Origin: Streptomyces venezuelae
GTDB taxonomy: Bacteria > Actinomycetota > Actinomycetes > Streptomycetales > Streptomycetaceae
NCBI RefSeq assembly: GCF_008642295.1
Contig: NZ_CP029190.1
Location: 806,001 to 870,000 of the forward strand
Length of the DNA stretch: 64,000 nucleotides
Direction of reading: 5' to 3'
Shown here: one piece after another, positions 28,628 to 36,408 of the stretch
Numbering within the stretch: the stretch's first letter is position 1
Layout of the letters: each line of letters opens with the position of its first letter
Notes under the pieces: model-generated
Database searches by the model: none
What the model was told of the DNA's origin: nothing
Seen by the model: the letters and a program-made list of their open reading frames with translations, nothing else
Program-made: the position numbers and the translations under genes

Positions 28628-28707
28628 GGGCACCCCGCACCCCCGCGCTCCCGCCCAAGAGGAAACATCCAACCCCCGGCCCCGCCCCACCGGCGTAGCC
28701 TGCTCGA

Positions 28708-29184
28708 ATGACAGCACCCTCACACTCTCGCCCCGCCCAGCCCGGTCAACCCGCCCAGCCCGGCCGGGATGGCCACGGGGCTACCGTCGAGGCCGATCCG
28801 TACGCCGTCGGGCGTGTGCAGACCTCCTACGCGCCCGATCCCGACGGAGACCCCGACCCCGGGGAAATCGTCTGGACTTGGGTCCCGTACGAGGAAAACG
28901 ACGGGCGCGGCAAGGACCGGCCCGTGCTCGTCGTGGCCCGGGAAGCGGCGGACGGGAGCACGCTGCTCGCCGTACAGCTCTCCAGCAAGCGGCACGACCA
29001 CGACCGGGAGTGGGTCCCGATCGGCACCGGGCCCTGGGACAGCGCAGGCCGGGAGTCCTGGGTGGATGTGGACCGGATCCTGCGGGTCCACGAGGCGGGC
29101 ATGCGACGGGAAGCCTGTGCGCTGGACCGGGGCCGGTTCCAGCTCGTGGTCAACCGACTGCGCGAGCGCTACGGCTGGCGGTAG
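28708..29184 (+). CDS. PemK/MazF-family-like protein
   Basis: This encodes 158 residues. After a Pro/Gln-rich N-terminus of about 45 residues, the core has GEIVWTWVPYEENDGRGKDR followed by PVLVV. This is the PemK/MazF fold start (PGDIVW...P...KPRPVLVV), and later come a strand with LSSK and a WVDVDRI segment. MazF relatives are mRNA endoribonucleases of toxin-antitoxin pairs. No antitoxin gene is adjacent, so an orphan toxin or a non-toxic relative is possible. TAGCCT lies 7 bases before the ATG and there is no ribosome site, consistent with a leaderless transcript. Confidence 0.72.
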   Translation: MTAPSHSRPAQPGQPAQPGRDGHGATVEADPYAVGRVQTSYAPDPDGDPDPGEIVWTWVPYEENDGRGKDRPVLVVAREAADGSTLLAVQLSSKRHDHDREWVPIGTGPWDSAGRESWVDVDRILRVHEAGMRREACALDRGRFQLVVNRLRERYGWR

Positions 29185-29235
29185 GCCCCCAACCTGCCCC
29201 CGCCTTACCCCCGCCATGCCCGCGATAAACCCTCC

Positions 29236-30060
29236 CTAAGCCCCCACCCCGAACGCCTCCTCGAACGCCCGCCGCGGCCCCGGCGCGCGGTCCAGGATCG
29301 CGAAGACGACACGCTCGAACACGCCCGCGAACCGCCCATCGCCCATGAGCAGGTCCCGGAACGCCCCGGCCACCTCGGCCGGGTCGTTCTGGAACACCCC
29401 GCACCCCCAGGCCCCGAGCACCAGCTGCGGGTACGCGTGCAGGGCAGCCGTTTCCAGGACGCGCTCCGCGCGGCGGGCCAGGGCGGCCGGGATCTCGTGG
29501 GCCCGGCCCGGTTCCAGGCGGCGGATGGTGCCCGCGTTGGGGGCCGGCGAGGTCAGGAAGCCCGCCCGGAAGGGGGTCTCCAGCAGCTCACCGCGGTCGT
29601 CGCGGAAAACCGGTACCCCCGGGGAGTGAATCACCCGGTCGGTGTAGAAGGTGCTGCGCAGCGCGCGGTGCGCGGTGTAGTACTCCGGCGCCTCCAGCAG
29701 GGTCTCGTACAGGGCCGAGGCGCGGCACAACGCTTCCTCCTGGGCCTTGGCCCCGCGGACGTATCCGCCGCCCGGATTCCGGGCCGAGGCGAAGTTGAGG
29801 ACGGCCACCGGGCCGTCGGCCGCGAGCCTGCGGGCGGCGACCGTACTGCTCTCCCCCGTGACCTCCACGGAGGTGTCGAAAGGAGCAGCCAGAGGACGCT
29901 CGCCTGGAATGACCGGGTTTGGCCCGTATATCCTGGTTCCTGCCTTGGCTTCCGCCACGGCGACGGCGAGGGAAACCTCCCGCCCCGTTCGCGTCCGGTA
30001 CGTCCCGGTCGCCACGATTCCCGCATTCTCCTGCGCTATTGCGCGCAACCTTCCGCTCAT
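29236..30060 (-). CDS. TIGR02452 family protein, PARG-type macrodomain
   Basis: This encodes 274 residues. The chain holds the microbial poly(ADP-ribose) glycohydrolase signature, GGG and QEE separated by a short loop, in NPGGGYVRGAKAQEEALCRA. A later VLGAWGCGVFQNDP segment is typical of macrodomains. PARG-type enzymes remove ADP-ribose from proteins or nucleic acids. No ADP-ribosyltransferase is encoded nearby. ATG 30060 fits the family start; the open frame extends further upstream without homology. It is divergent from the egt operon. Confidence 0.82.
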   Translation of the reverse strand: MSGRLRAIAQENAGIVATGTYRTRTGREVSLAVAVAEAKAGTRIYGPNPVIPGERPLAAPFDTSVEVTGESSTVAARRLAADGPVAVLNFASARNPGGGYVRGAKAQEEALCRASALYETLLEAPEYYTAHRALRSTFYTDRVIHSPGVPVFRDDRGELLETPFRAGFLTSPAPNAGTIRRLEPGRAHEIPAALARRAERVLETAALHAYPQLVLGAWGCGVFQNDPAEVAGAFRDLLMGDGRFAGVFERVVFAILDRAPGPRRAFEEAFGVGA

Positions 30061-30199
30061 CCCGCAATCCTCGAGATCCGGTCCAGGTGCGGCAATCGAA
30101 TATTTCCCGCGATCGCCACGAACACACGATTCGCGGTCCGAAACGGACGGGTAGGCACGGGTGACCTCACGGTGTACGACGGGAGATAAGGATCCGGTC

Positions 30200-31543
30200 A
30201 TGCCACAGGACTCACCCCCTCCGCACTCACCACCTCCACGCAACCCCGGTGACCCGCAGCATCCCCACGACCTCACCGAGATCGAGGCCGAGGATCTGGT
30301 GCGCGGTGTCTGCTTCAAGACCGGGCCGCCCCGGCTCGTCGGTGCCGAGCTCGAATGGCTCGTGCTCGATGCCGAGCAGCCCGATCGGCCGCTGCCGGCC
30401 GAGCGGCTCGCCGCGGCACTCGATGCCGTCGGCGCACTGCCCCTCCGGTCGCGGTTCACCGTGGAACCCGGCGGTCAGCTGGAGCTGAGTTCGGCACCCG
30501 CCGGCTCGCTCATGGAGTGCGTGGACGGCCTGCAGGCCGATCTGGACCTGGTACGCGCGGCCCTGCGCGACCGCGATCTGTTCCTGCACGGCAGCGGCCA
30601 CGACCCCCGCCGCCCGCTGCGGCGGCTGCTGTGCGACAGCCCGCGCTACGAGGCCATGGAAGCCTGCCTGGACCGGACCGGGCCGGCCGGGCGGACCATG
30701 ATGTGCGGGTCCGCCTCCGTGCAGGTGTGCGTGGACGCGGGGTACGAGGAGCCCGGCCCGCTCGGGCACGGGCGGCGCTGGCGGCTGGCGCACCTGCTGG
30801 GCGCGGTCCTGGTGTCGGCGTTCGCGAACTCCCCCGCCGTCGCAGGCCCGTATGCCGGCTGGCGGTGTTCCCGGCAGGGCGTGTGGGCCGACCTGGACCC
30901 GCACCGCGCGCTCGCCCCGCCGCTGGACGGCGATCCCCGCGCGGCCTGGGCCCGGCACGCCCTGGACACCGAGGTGATGTGCATCCGGCCGACGCCCGGC
31001 GCCGGTCCCGACGAGCCCGACGAACCGTGGGCGGTGCCCCAGGGGCTGACCTTCCGCGACTGGCTGCGCGGCGGCGGGCCCCGCCCGGCCACCCCGGAGG
31101 ATCTGGAGTACCACCTGACCACTCTGTTCCCGCCGGTCCGGCCGCGCGGCCATCTGGAGCTGCGGATGATCGACGCGCAGCCCGGGGAGGACGGCTGGCT
31201 GGTGCCGGCCGCCGTGGTGCACGCGCTGTTCGACGATCCGGAGGCGGCCGAGACGGCGTACCGGGTGGTGAAGGTGCTGGCCGACGAGTACGGGCCGCGA
31301 CCCGCTCCGCGCAATCCGCTCTGGCGGGCGGCGGCCCGCCACGGGCCGGCCGATCCGGAACTGCGGGCCGCGGGTATCGCCTGCTTCCGGGCCGCCGCCG
31401 AGGCGCTGCCCCGGCTCGGCGCCTCCGGGCACGTGCTGGACACCGTCGGGGCGTTCACCGACCGGTACGTACTGCGCGGGCGGTGTCCCGCCGATGAACC
31501 GCGCCTGCCCGTACCGCCTTTCGGGAAGGACCCGCTGACGTGA
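30200..31543 (+). CDS. egtA: Glutamate-cysteine ligase of ergothioneine biosynthesis
   Basis: This encodes 447 residues. It has the glutamate-cysteine ligase 2 signature: LVGAELEWLV near the start, then FTVEPGGQLELSSAP with substrate and Mg-ATP binding residues, and HLELRMIDAQPGEDGW late in the chain. It makes gamma-glutamylcysteine, the sulfur donor used by EgtB. It is first of four overlapping genes (egtABCD). The ATG has AAGGA upstream; the first 22 residues are Pro-rich and variable. The promoter probably lies in the 139-base gap shared with the PARG-like gene. Confidence 0.9.
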   Translation: MPQDSPPPHSPPPRNPGDPQHPHDLTEIEAEDLVRGVCFKTGPPRLVGAELEWLVLDAEQPDRPLPAERLAAALDAVGALPLRSRFTVEPGGQLELSSAPAGSLMECVDGLQADLDLVRAALRDRDLFLHGSGHDPRRPLRRLLCDSPRYEAMEACLDRTGPAGRTMMCGSASVQVCVDAGYEEPGPLGHGRRWRLAHLLGAVLVSAFANSPAVAGPYAGWRCSRQGVWADLDPHRALAPPLDGDPRAAWARHALDTEVMCIRPTPGAGPDEPDEPWAVPQGLTFRDWLRGGGPRPATPEDLEYHLTTLFPPVRPRGHLELRMIDAQPGEDGWLVPAAVVHALFDDPEAAETAYRVVKVLADEYGPRPAPRNPLWRAAARHGPADPELRAAGIACFRAAAEALPRLGASGHVLDTVGAFTDRYVLRGRCPADEPRLPVPPFGKDPLT

Positions 31544-32925
31544 GCATCGAGGACATCGACGACACCACCGGCCCCCTCACCAACACCAACACAGGCACCG
31601 GCACCGGCACCGGCACCACCGACGACCTCCTCCGCGAGCGCGCCCACGCCGAACTCGCCGCCGCCCGGACGCGGACCGCCGGCCTCACCGATGTGGTGTC
31701 CGACCCGGACCTGACCGCCCAGCACTCCCCGCTGATGTCCCCGCTGGTCTGGGACCTCGCCCACATCGGCAACCAGGAGGAGCTGTGGCTGCTGCGGCGG
31801 GTCGAGGGGCGGGAGGCGATGCGCCCCGAGATCGATCCGCTCTACGACGCGTTCCAGCACCCCCGTTCGGAGCGCCCGAGTCTGCCGCTGCTCGGGCCCG
31901 CCGAGGCCCGCCGGTACGCCGCCGAGGTCCGCGGCCGGGTGCTCGACCTGCTGGAGCGGACCCCGCTGGAGGGGACTCCCCTGCTGGACGGCGGTTTCGC
32001 CTTCGGGATGATCGCGCAGCACGAACAGCAGCACGACGAAACGATGCTGATCACCCACCAGCTCCGCGCCGGGCCGCCGGTGCTGGCCGCGCCGGATCCC
32101 GATGCGCCCTGGGACGGAGCCGCCGGGAACGGCCTGCCGGCCCCGGAAGTCCTGGTACCCGGCGGGGTGTTCACCATGGGCACCTCCACCGAGCCATGGG
32201 CGCTGGACAACGAGCGGCCCGCCCATCCGCGGGAGACGGAGCCGTTCTTCATCGACACCGTTCCGGTCACCAATGCCGCGTTCCAGGCGTTCATCGAGGA
32301 CGGCGGGTACACCGAGCCCCGCTGGTGGGCCGCCGAGGGCTGGGAGCAGGTCCGCCGGCACGGCATCGGGGCCCCGCTGTTCTGGCACCGGGAGGGCGGG
32401 CAGTGGCTCCGCCGCCGGTTCGGGGTGACGGAGCCGGTGCCCCCGGAGGAGCCGGTGCTGCATGTGAGCTGGTACGAGGCGGATGCTTGGGCCCGCTGGG
32501 CCGGCCGCCGGCTGCCCACCGAGGCGGAGTGGGAGAAGGCCGCCCGGTACCGGCCGGAGACGGGGCAGTCGGCCGGCTACCCGTGGGGCGATGCCGACCC
32601 CACCCCGGACCGCGCCAATCTGGGGCAGCGTCATCTGCGGCCGGCCCGGGCGGGCAGCTATCCGGCGGGCGCCTCGGCGCTGGGGGTGCGGCAGCTGATC
32701 GGGGACGTGTGGGAGTGGACGGCGAGCGACTTCCTGCCCTATCCGGGGTTCCGGGCCTTCCCGTACCGGGAGTACTCGGAGGTGTTCTTCGGTCCGGCCC
32801 ACAAGGTGCTGCGCGGCGGCTCGTTCGCGGTGGCCCCGGCGGCCTGCCGGGGCACGTTCCGCAACTGGGACCTGCCCGTACGACGGCAGATCTTCTCCGG
32901 GTTCCGCACCGCGCGAGACGTCTGA
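31540..32925 (+). CDS. egtB: Hercynine oxygenase / hercynylcysteine sulfoxide synthase
   Basis: This encodes 461 residues from a GTG overlapping the egtA stop. An N-terminal DinB-like helical bundle carries iron-binding residues (AQHEQQHDE gives the HxxxHxE pair; another histidine is in DLAHIGNQEE). The C-terminal formylglycine-generating-enzyme-like domain spans about 200-461 and includes LPTEAEWEKAAR and VWEWTASDF. It joins hercynine to gamma-glutamylcysteine with O2. Residues 12-27 are a Thr/Gly/Asn stretch encoded by a GGCACC tandem repeat (about 31594-31620). Confidence 0.93.
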   Translation: MSIEDIDDTTGPLTNTNTGTGTGTGTTDDLLRERAHAELAAARTRTAGLTDVVSDPDLTAQHSPLMSPLVWDLAHIGNQEELWLLRRVEGREAMRPEIDPLYDAFQHPRSERPSLPLLGPAEARRYAAEVRGRVLDLLERTPLEGTPLLDGGFAFGMIAQHEQQHDETMLITHQLRAGPPVLAAPDPDAPWDGAAGNGLPAPEVLVPGGVFTMGTSTEPWALDNERPAHPRETEPFFIDTVPVTNAAFQAFIEDGGYTEPRWWAAEGWEQVRRHGIGAPLFWHREGGQWLRRRFGVTEPVPPEEPVLHVSWYEADAWARWAGRRLPTEAEWEKAARYRPETGQSAGYPWGDADPTPDRANLGQRHLRPARAGSYPAGASALGVRQLIGDVWEWTASDFLPYPGFRAFPYREYSEVFFGPAHKVLRGGSFAVAPAACRGTFRNWDLPVRRQIFSGFRTARDV

Positions 32926-33701
32926 TGTGCCGTCATATCGCCTATGTGGGGCCGGTGATGAGGCTGGGTCGGCTGCTGTCTGATCCCGATCACTCGCTGG
33001 TACGGCAGGCCTGGGCACCGCGGCGGCAGCGGCACGGCACGATCAACGCCGACGGCTTCGGAGTGGGCTGGTACGCGCCGGGCGATCCGGTGCCGGCCCG
33101 TTACCGGCGGGCGGGCCCGGTGTGGGGGGATCCGACCTTCGCGGATCTGGCCCGGGTGGTGCGCAGCGAGGCCGTGCTGGCCGCCGTACGCGATGCCACC
33201 GAGGCCGGGTCGGACGGGGAGGCTGCGGCCGGGCCGTTTGCGGACGGGCGGTGGCTGTTCAGCCACAACGGTGTGCTGCGGGACTGGCCGGATGCGGTGG
33301 CGGGCCCGGACGGGCCGGCTGCCGGGCTCCCTGCGGGGGCGTTGTTGCAGCTGGCGGCGCGGACCGATTCGGCGCTGGTGTGGGCGCTGGTGCTGCACCG
33401 GCTGCGGGCGGGTGCGGAGCTGGGGGCGGCCCTGGGCGCGGCGGTGCGGGAGCTGGTCGCGGCTTCGCCGGGTTCGCGGCTGAACCTGTTGCTGACGGAC
33501 GGGGTGGAGATCGCGGCGACGGCGTGGGGGGATTCGCTCTGGTACCTGGCCGAGCCGCAGGCCCCGGGGGGCGGGCGCACGGTGGTCGCGTCCGAGCCGT
33601 ACGACGACGATCCGCGCTGGTGCGAGGTGCCGGACCGGAGTCTGCTGACCGCTTCCCGGACCCGGGTGGCGCTGATCCCGCTCAAGGAGAACGCCCCGTG
33701 A
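32925..33701 (+). CDS. egtC: Gamma-glutamyl-hercynylcysteine sulfoxide amidohydrolase
   Basis: This encodes 258 residues starting MCRHIAYVGP, so Cys2 is the N-terminal nucleophile of a class II glutamine amidotransferase fold after Met removal. NADGFGVGWYA and FSHNGVLRDW are conserved in the family. It removes the glutamate from the EgtB product. The start overlaps the egtB stop (TGATG) and the stop overlaps the egtD start (GTGA), giving tight translational coupling. Confidence 0.92.
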   Translation: MCRHIAYVGPVMRLGRLLSDPDHSLVRQAWAPRRQRHGTINADGFGVGWYAPGDPVPARYRRAGPVWGDPTFADLARVVRSEAVLAAVRDATEAGSDGEAAAGPFADGRWLFSHNGVLRDWPDAVAGPDGPAAGLPAGALLQLAARTDSALVWALVLHRLRAGAELGAALGAAVRELVAASPGSRLNLLLTDGVEIAATAWGDSLWYLAEPQAPGGGRTVVASEPYDDDPRWCEVPDRSLLTASRTRVALIPLKENAP

Positions 33702-34678
33702 GTGACTACCAGTTGACCCGCCTGTTGGACGAGAGCGCCGCGGAGACGGCGCTGCGTGCGGATGTGCTGCGCGGGCTGACCCGCTCCCCCAAGGTATTGC
33801 CGCCGAAGTGGTTCTACGATGCGCGCGGCAGCGAACTCTTCGAGGAGATCACCCGGTTGCCGGAGTACTACCCGACGCGTGCGGAGCGGGAGATCCTGCT
33901 GGAGCGGGCCCGGGAGATCGCTGCGGAGAGCGGGGCGCGGACGCTGGTGGAGCTGGGGTCGGGGTCCTCGGAGAAGACCCGGCATCTGATCGAGGCGATG
34001 CCGGCGCTGGATACGTACGTACCGGTGGATGTGAGCGAGAGTGCGCTGGCCGGGGCGGCGGAGAAGCTGCTGGCGGAGCATCCGGGGCTGCGGGTGCATG
34101 CCCTGCTGGCGGACTTCACCAAGCCGCTGCACCTGCCGGACAGCCCCGGCCCCCGCCTGGTGGTGTTCCTGGGCGGCACCATCGGGAACCTGTTGCCGCC
34201 GGAGCGGGCGGAGTTCCTGCACGCGGTGCGGTCGATGCTGTCGCCCGGGGACGCCCTGCTGATGGGTACGGACCTGGTGAAGGAGGAGTCCGTGCTGGTG
34301 GCGGCGTACGACGATGCGCAGGGGGTGACGGCGGAGTTCAACCGGAACGTACTGGCGGTGATCAACCGGGAGTTGGATGCGGACTTCCGTACGGAGGATT
34401 TCACGCATGTGGCGTTGTGGGACCGGGAGCGGGAGTGGATCGAGATGCGGCTGCGGGCCCGGTCGGAGCTGAGGGTGAAGATCCGGGCCCTGGACCTGGA
34501 GGTGCCGTTCGCGGCGGGTGAGGAGATCCAGACGGAGGTGTCGGCGAAGTTCCGTCAGGACGGGGTGCGGACGGAACTGGCTGAGGCCGGGCTGGAGTTG
34601 GTCCAGTGGTGGACGGATTCGTCGGGGCGGTTCGCCTTGTCGCTGGCGGTGGCGGACGGGCCGGGGATGATGCCGTAG
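33698..34678 (+). CDS. egtD: L-histidine N-alpha-methyltransferase
   Basis: This encodes 326 residues from a GTG overlapping the egtC stop. LPPKWFYDARGSELFEEIT, VELGSGSSEKT (SAM site) and VFLGGTIGNL are the signatures of the EgtD family, which trimethylates histidine to hercynine, the first step of the pathway. No egtE (PLP lyase) follows; many actinobacteria do that step with an enzyme encoded elsewhere. Its last 124 bases overlap the 3' end of the convergent acyltransferase gene. Confidence 0.94.
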   Translation: MSDYQLTRLLDESAAETALRADVLRGLTRSPKVLPPKWFYDARGSELFEEITRLPEYYPTRAEREILLERAREIAAESGARTLVELGSGSSEKTRHLIEAMPALDTYVPVDVSESALAGAAEKLLAEHPGLRVHALLADFTKPLHLPDSPGPRLVVFLGGTIGNLLPPERAEFLHAVRSMLSPGDALLMGTDLVKEESVLVAAYDDAQGVTAEFNRNVLAVINRELDADFRTEDFTHVALWDREREWIEMRLRARSELRVKIRALDLEVPFAAGEEIQTEVSAKFRQDGVRTELAEAGLELVQWWTDSSGRFALSLAVADGPGMMP

Positions 34679-35496
34679 GCCGGGTAGGGGATGAAGGGCA
34701 CTCCGGCTGCGGTGCCGACCGCGGCTTCGGCGGCTGCGGCGAGGGCCCGCCGGTCGGCGTGCCGGCCGGCCGGGATCCGCGGCAGCAGGGTGATCTCGGC
34801 GTGGATCCCGCGGGCGCGGGCGATCCGCCAGAGGGAGGTGGTGAGCGGGTCGTCGCCGACGAAGGCGGGGGCTCCGGCGGTGCGCCCGTCGGCCAGCCGG
34901 TAGGTGATGTGGAGGGGCTGTACGGGGACGCGGGCGTCCAGGGCGGCTTGGAAGGCGGCCCGGCGGAAGCGGCCCTGGGCCCGGCCGCACCAGGTGCTGC
35001 CTTCGGGGAAGACGGTGACCCGGTCGCCGTGGAGCAGGGCGCGGGTGAGGGTGGCGATGGTGTCGGGCAGGGCCCTGATCCGGTCGCGTTCGATGAAGAG
35101 GGTGCCGGCCTGTGCGGCGAGCCGGCCCAGCACCGGCCAGCGGCCGATCTCGCCCTTGGCCAGCATCCGGCTGGGCAGGGCGGCGGCGACCAGGGGGATG
35201 TCGAGCCAGGAGATGTGGTTGGCGACGAGCAGCCGGCCGCCGTCGGGGCCGGGGCTGCCGTGGACGGAGACCCGGAGGCCGAAGGCCCGCAGCAGGGCCA
35301 CGGACCAGGCGCGGATCACCCGGTGGCGGGGTCCGGCCGGGAGCAGCCGGACCAGGGGGGCTGCGGGGACGGCGAGCAGGATCAGGGCGAGGACTGCGGT
35401 GAGCCGGAGCAGTGCGCGCGGGGTGCCCGCGGCCGGGCCGTGGTGGGTTGCGCAGGCCGCGGGGGTGCAGGGGGCGGTGGGCAGCCAGGTGTTCAT
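34555..35496 (-). CDS. olsA: 1-acyl-glycerol-phosphate-type acyltransferase, OlsA-like
   Basis: This encodes 313 residues. The N-terminal region has hydrophobic helices (residues about 30-55) for membrane attachment. The PlsC motifs are NHISWLD (H-x4-D) and TVFPEGSTW. It starts in the ATGA overlap with the upstream OlsB-like gene, so the pair probably makes ornithine lipid: OlsB N-acylates ornithine, OlsA adds the second acyl chain. The C-terminal 40 or so residues after IIPYPAYG-like sequence look like run-on and overlap egtD on the other strand. The symbol rests on the pairing; a phospholipid acyltransferase is the alternative. Confidence 0.78.
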   Translation of the reverse strand: MNTWLPTAPCTPAACATHHGPAAGTPRALLRLTAVLALILLAVPAAPLVRLLPAGPRHRVIRAWSVALLRAFGLRVSVHGSPGPDGGRLLVANHISWLDIPLVAAALPSRMLAKGEIGRWPVLGRLAAQAGTLFIERDRIRALPDTIATLTRALLHGDRVTVFPEGSTWCGRAQGRFRRAAFQAALDARVPVQPLHITYRLADGRTAGAPAFVGDDPLTTSLWRIARARGIHAEITLLPRIPAGRHADRRALAAAAEAAVGTAAGVPFIPYPAYGIIPGPSATASDKANRPDESVHHWTNSSPASASSVRTPS

Positions 35497-36266
35497 GCGG
35501 CCGGGGCGAGGGAGAGGAAGTGCTTGAGGTAGCGGGGGTTGGTGCGGCGCAGGGAGAGCAGGACGTAGAGGTCGGCGCAGCCGAACTCGAGGTCGAGGGC
35601 CGGCTCCCCGCAGACCCAGGCGCCGAGCCGCAGGTAGCCGCGGAGCAGCGGGGGCAGTTCGATGCGTTCGGCGGGGGCCGGGAGGGCGGGGGTCCAGGGG
35701 CGGTGCGGGGTGACCCGGTATTCCTCGGGGGCGAGGTTGCGGGCGAGGACGGTCTCGCGGGTGGCGGTGGCGAGGACTCCGCCGTCGGAGAGGGGGATGG
35801 AGCAGCAGCCGGCCAGCCAGTTGTGGCCGGTGCGGTCCATGTAGCGGGCGAGGCCGGCCCAGATCAGGGCGATGACGGCGCCGTTGCGGTGGTCGGGGTG
35901 GACACAGGAGCGGCCGACCTCGACCAGGTCGGGGCGGATGGGGTCGAGGGCGGAGAGGTCGAATTCGCCGTCGGAGTAGAGGCGGCCGGCGATGGCGGCG
36001 CGCTCGGGGGGCAGCAGCCGGTAGGTGCCGACGACCTGCTCGGTCTCCTCCTCGATCACGAGCAGGTGGTCGCAGTAGGCGTCGAAGGCGTCGGAGTCCA
36101 GGCCGGGCTCGGGGCCGTCGAGGCGGGCGCCGAGCTCGCCGGCGAAGACCTGGTGGCGCAGCTTCTGGGCGGCGCGCACCTCGGCCTCGTTGCGGGCGAG
36201 CCGTACGGCGTACCGGGGGGCGACCGGGGTGACGGGCTGGACGGGGGACAGCGGGGCGATGGTCAT
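35493..36266 (-). CDS. olsB: L-ornithine N-acyltransferase, OlsB-like
   Basis: This encodes 257 residues of the acyl-homoserine-lactone-synthase / GNAT-like fold. VRAAQKLRHQVFAGELGA near the start and VEVGRSCVHPDHRNGAVI in the centre are the OlsB/hemolysin-family signatures. It forms lyso-ornithine lipid from ornithine and 3-hydroxyacyl-ACP. It is first in the operon, followed by the acyltransferase in ATGA overlap. Ornithine lipids replace phospholipids under phosphate limitation in many bacteria; no pho box was identified upstream. Confidence 0.82.
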   Translation of the reverse strand: MTIAPLSPVQPVTPVAPRYAVRLARNEAEVRAAQKLRHQVFAGELGARLDGPEPGLDSDAFDAYCDHLLVIEEETEQVVGTYRLLPPERAAIAGRLYSDGEFDLSALDPIRPDLVEVGRSCVHPDHRNGAVIALIWAGLARYMDRTGHNWLAGCCSIPLSDGGVLATATRETVLARNLAPEEYRVTPHRPWTPALPAPAERIELPPLLRGYLRLGAWVCGEPALDLEFGCADLYVLLSLRRTNPRYLKHFLSLAPAA

Positions 36267-36408
36267 GGCGGCTCCTGATCCGGACTCGGGAGCCAGGCCG
36301 GCGGTGGTTGGCCTGGCTCTCCTCTACTTCTTCCGTGACCGGCTGGATTCGACGTGACCGATCGGCGGCCCGTGGGTGTGCGAACGCTGAATGGCGGGAT
36401 TCGGCCGC

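Larger units (their letters stand above)
27914..28661 (+). repeat. Right repeat array with stem-loops
   Basis: This is about 750 bases without a credible gene, built from related blocks. AGCGATCTGGTGCG starts blocks near 27914, 28183 and 28319, each followed by a CCTGGGGCTC-type segment and a GC hairpin. Hairpins include 27983-27998 (6-bp stem) and 28246-28272 (11-bp stem, 5-base loop). A larger IR with 11-bp arms lies at 28521-28531/28573-28583. Blocks end with CTGAGACGG-containing sequence. The array is collinear with the reverse complement of 24884-25240 and longer by about two blocks. Confidence 0.8.

Noticed and set aside
27923..28723. Open frames of 150-220 codons across the right repeat array
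   Set aside because: They repeat the same RSDLVR-like peptide because the DNA units repeat. There is no ribosome site, and frames exist on both strands.
30646..33018. 790-codon open frame on the minus strand
   Set aside because: It runs antisense through egtA and egtB, which have unmistakable family motifs.
31543..34678. An egtE gene in the ergothioneine operon
   Set aside because: After egtD the plus strand has no PLP-enzyme frame; the next genes are the convergent ols pair.
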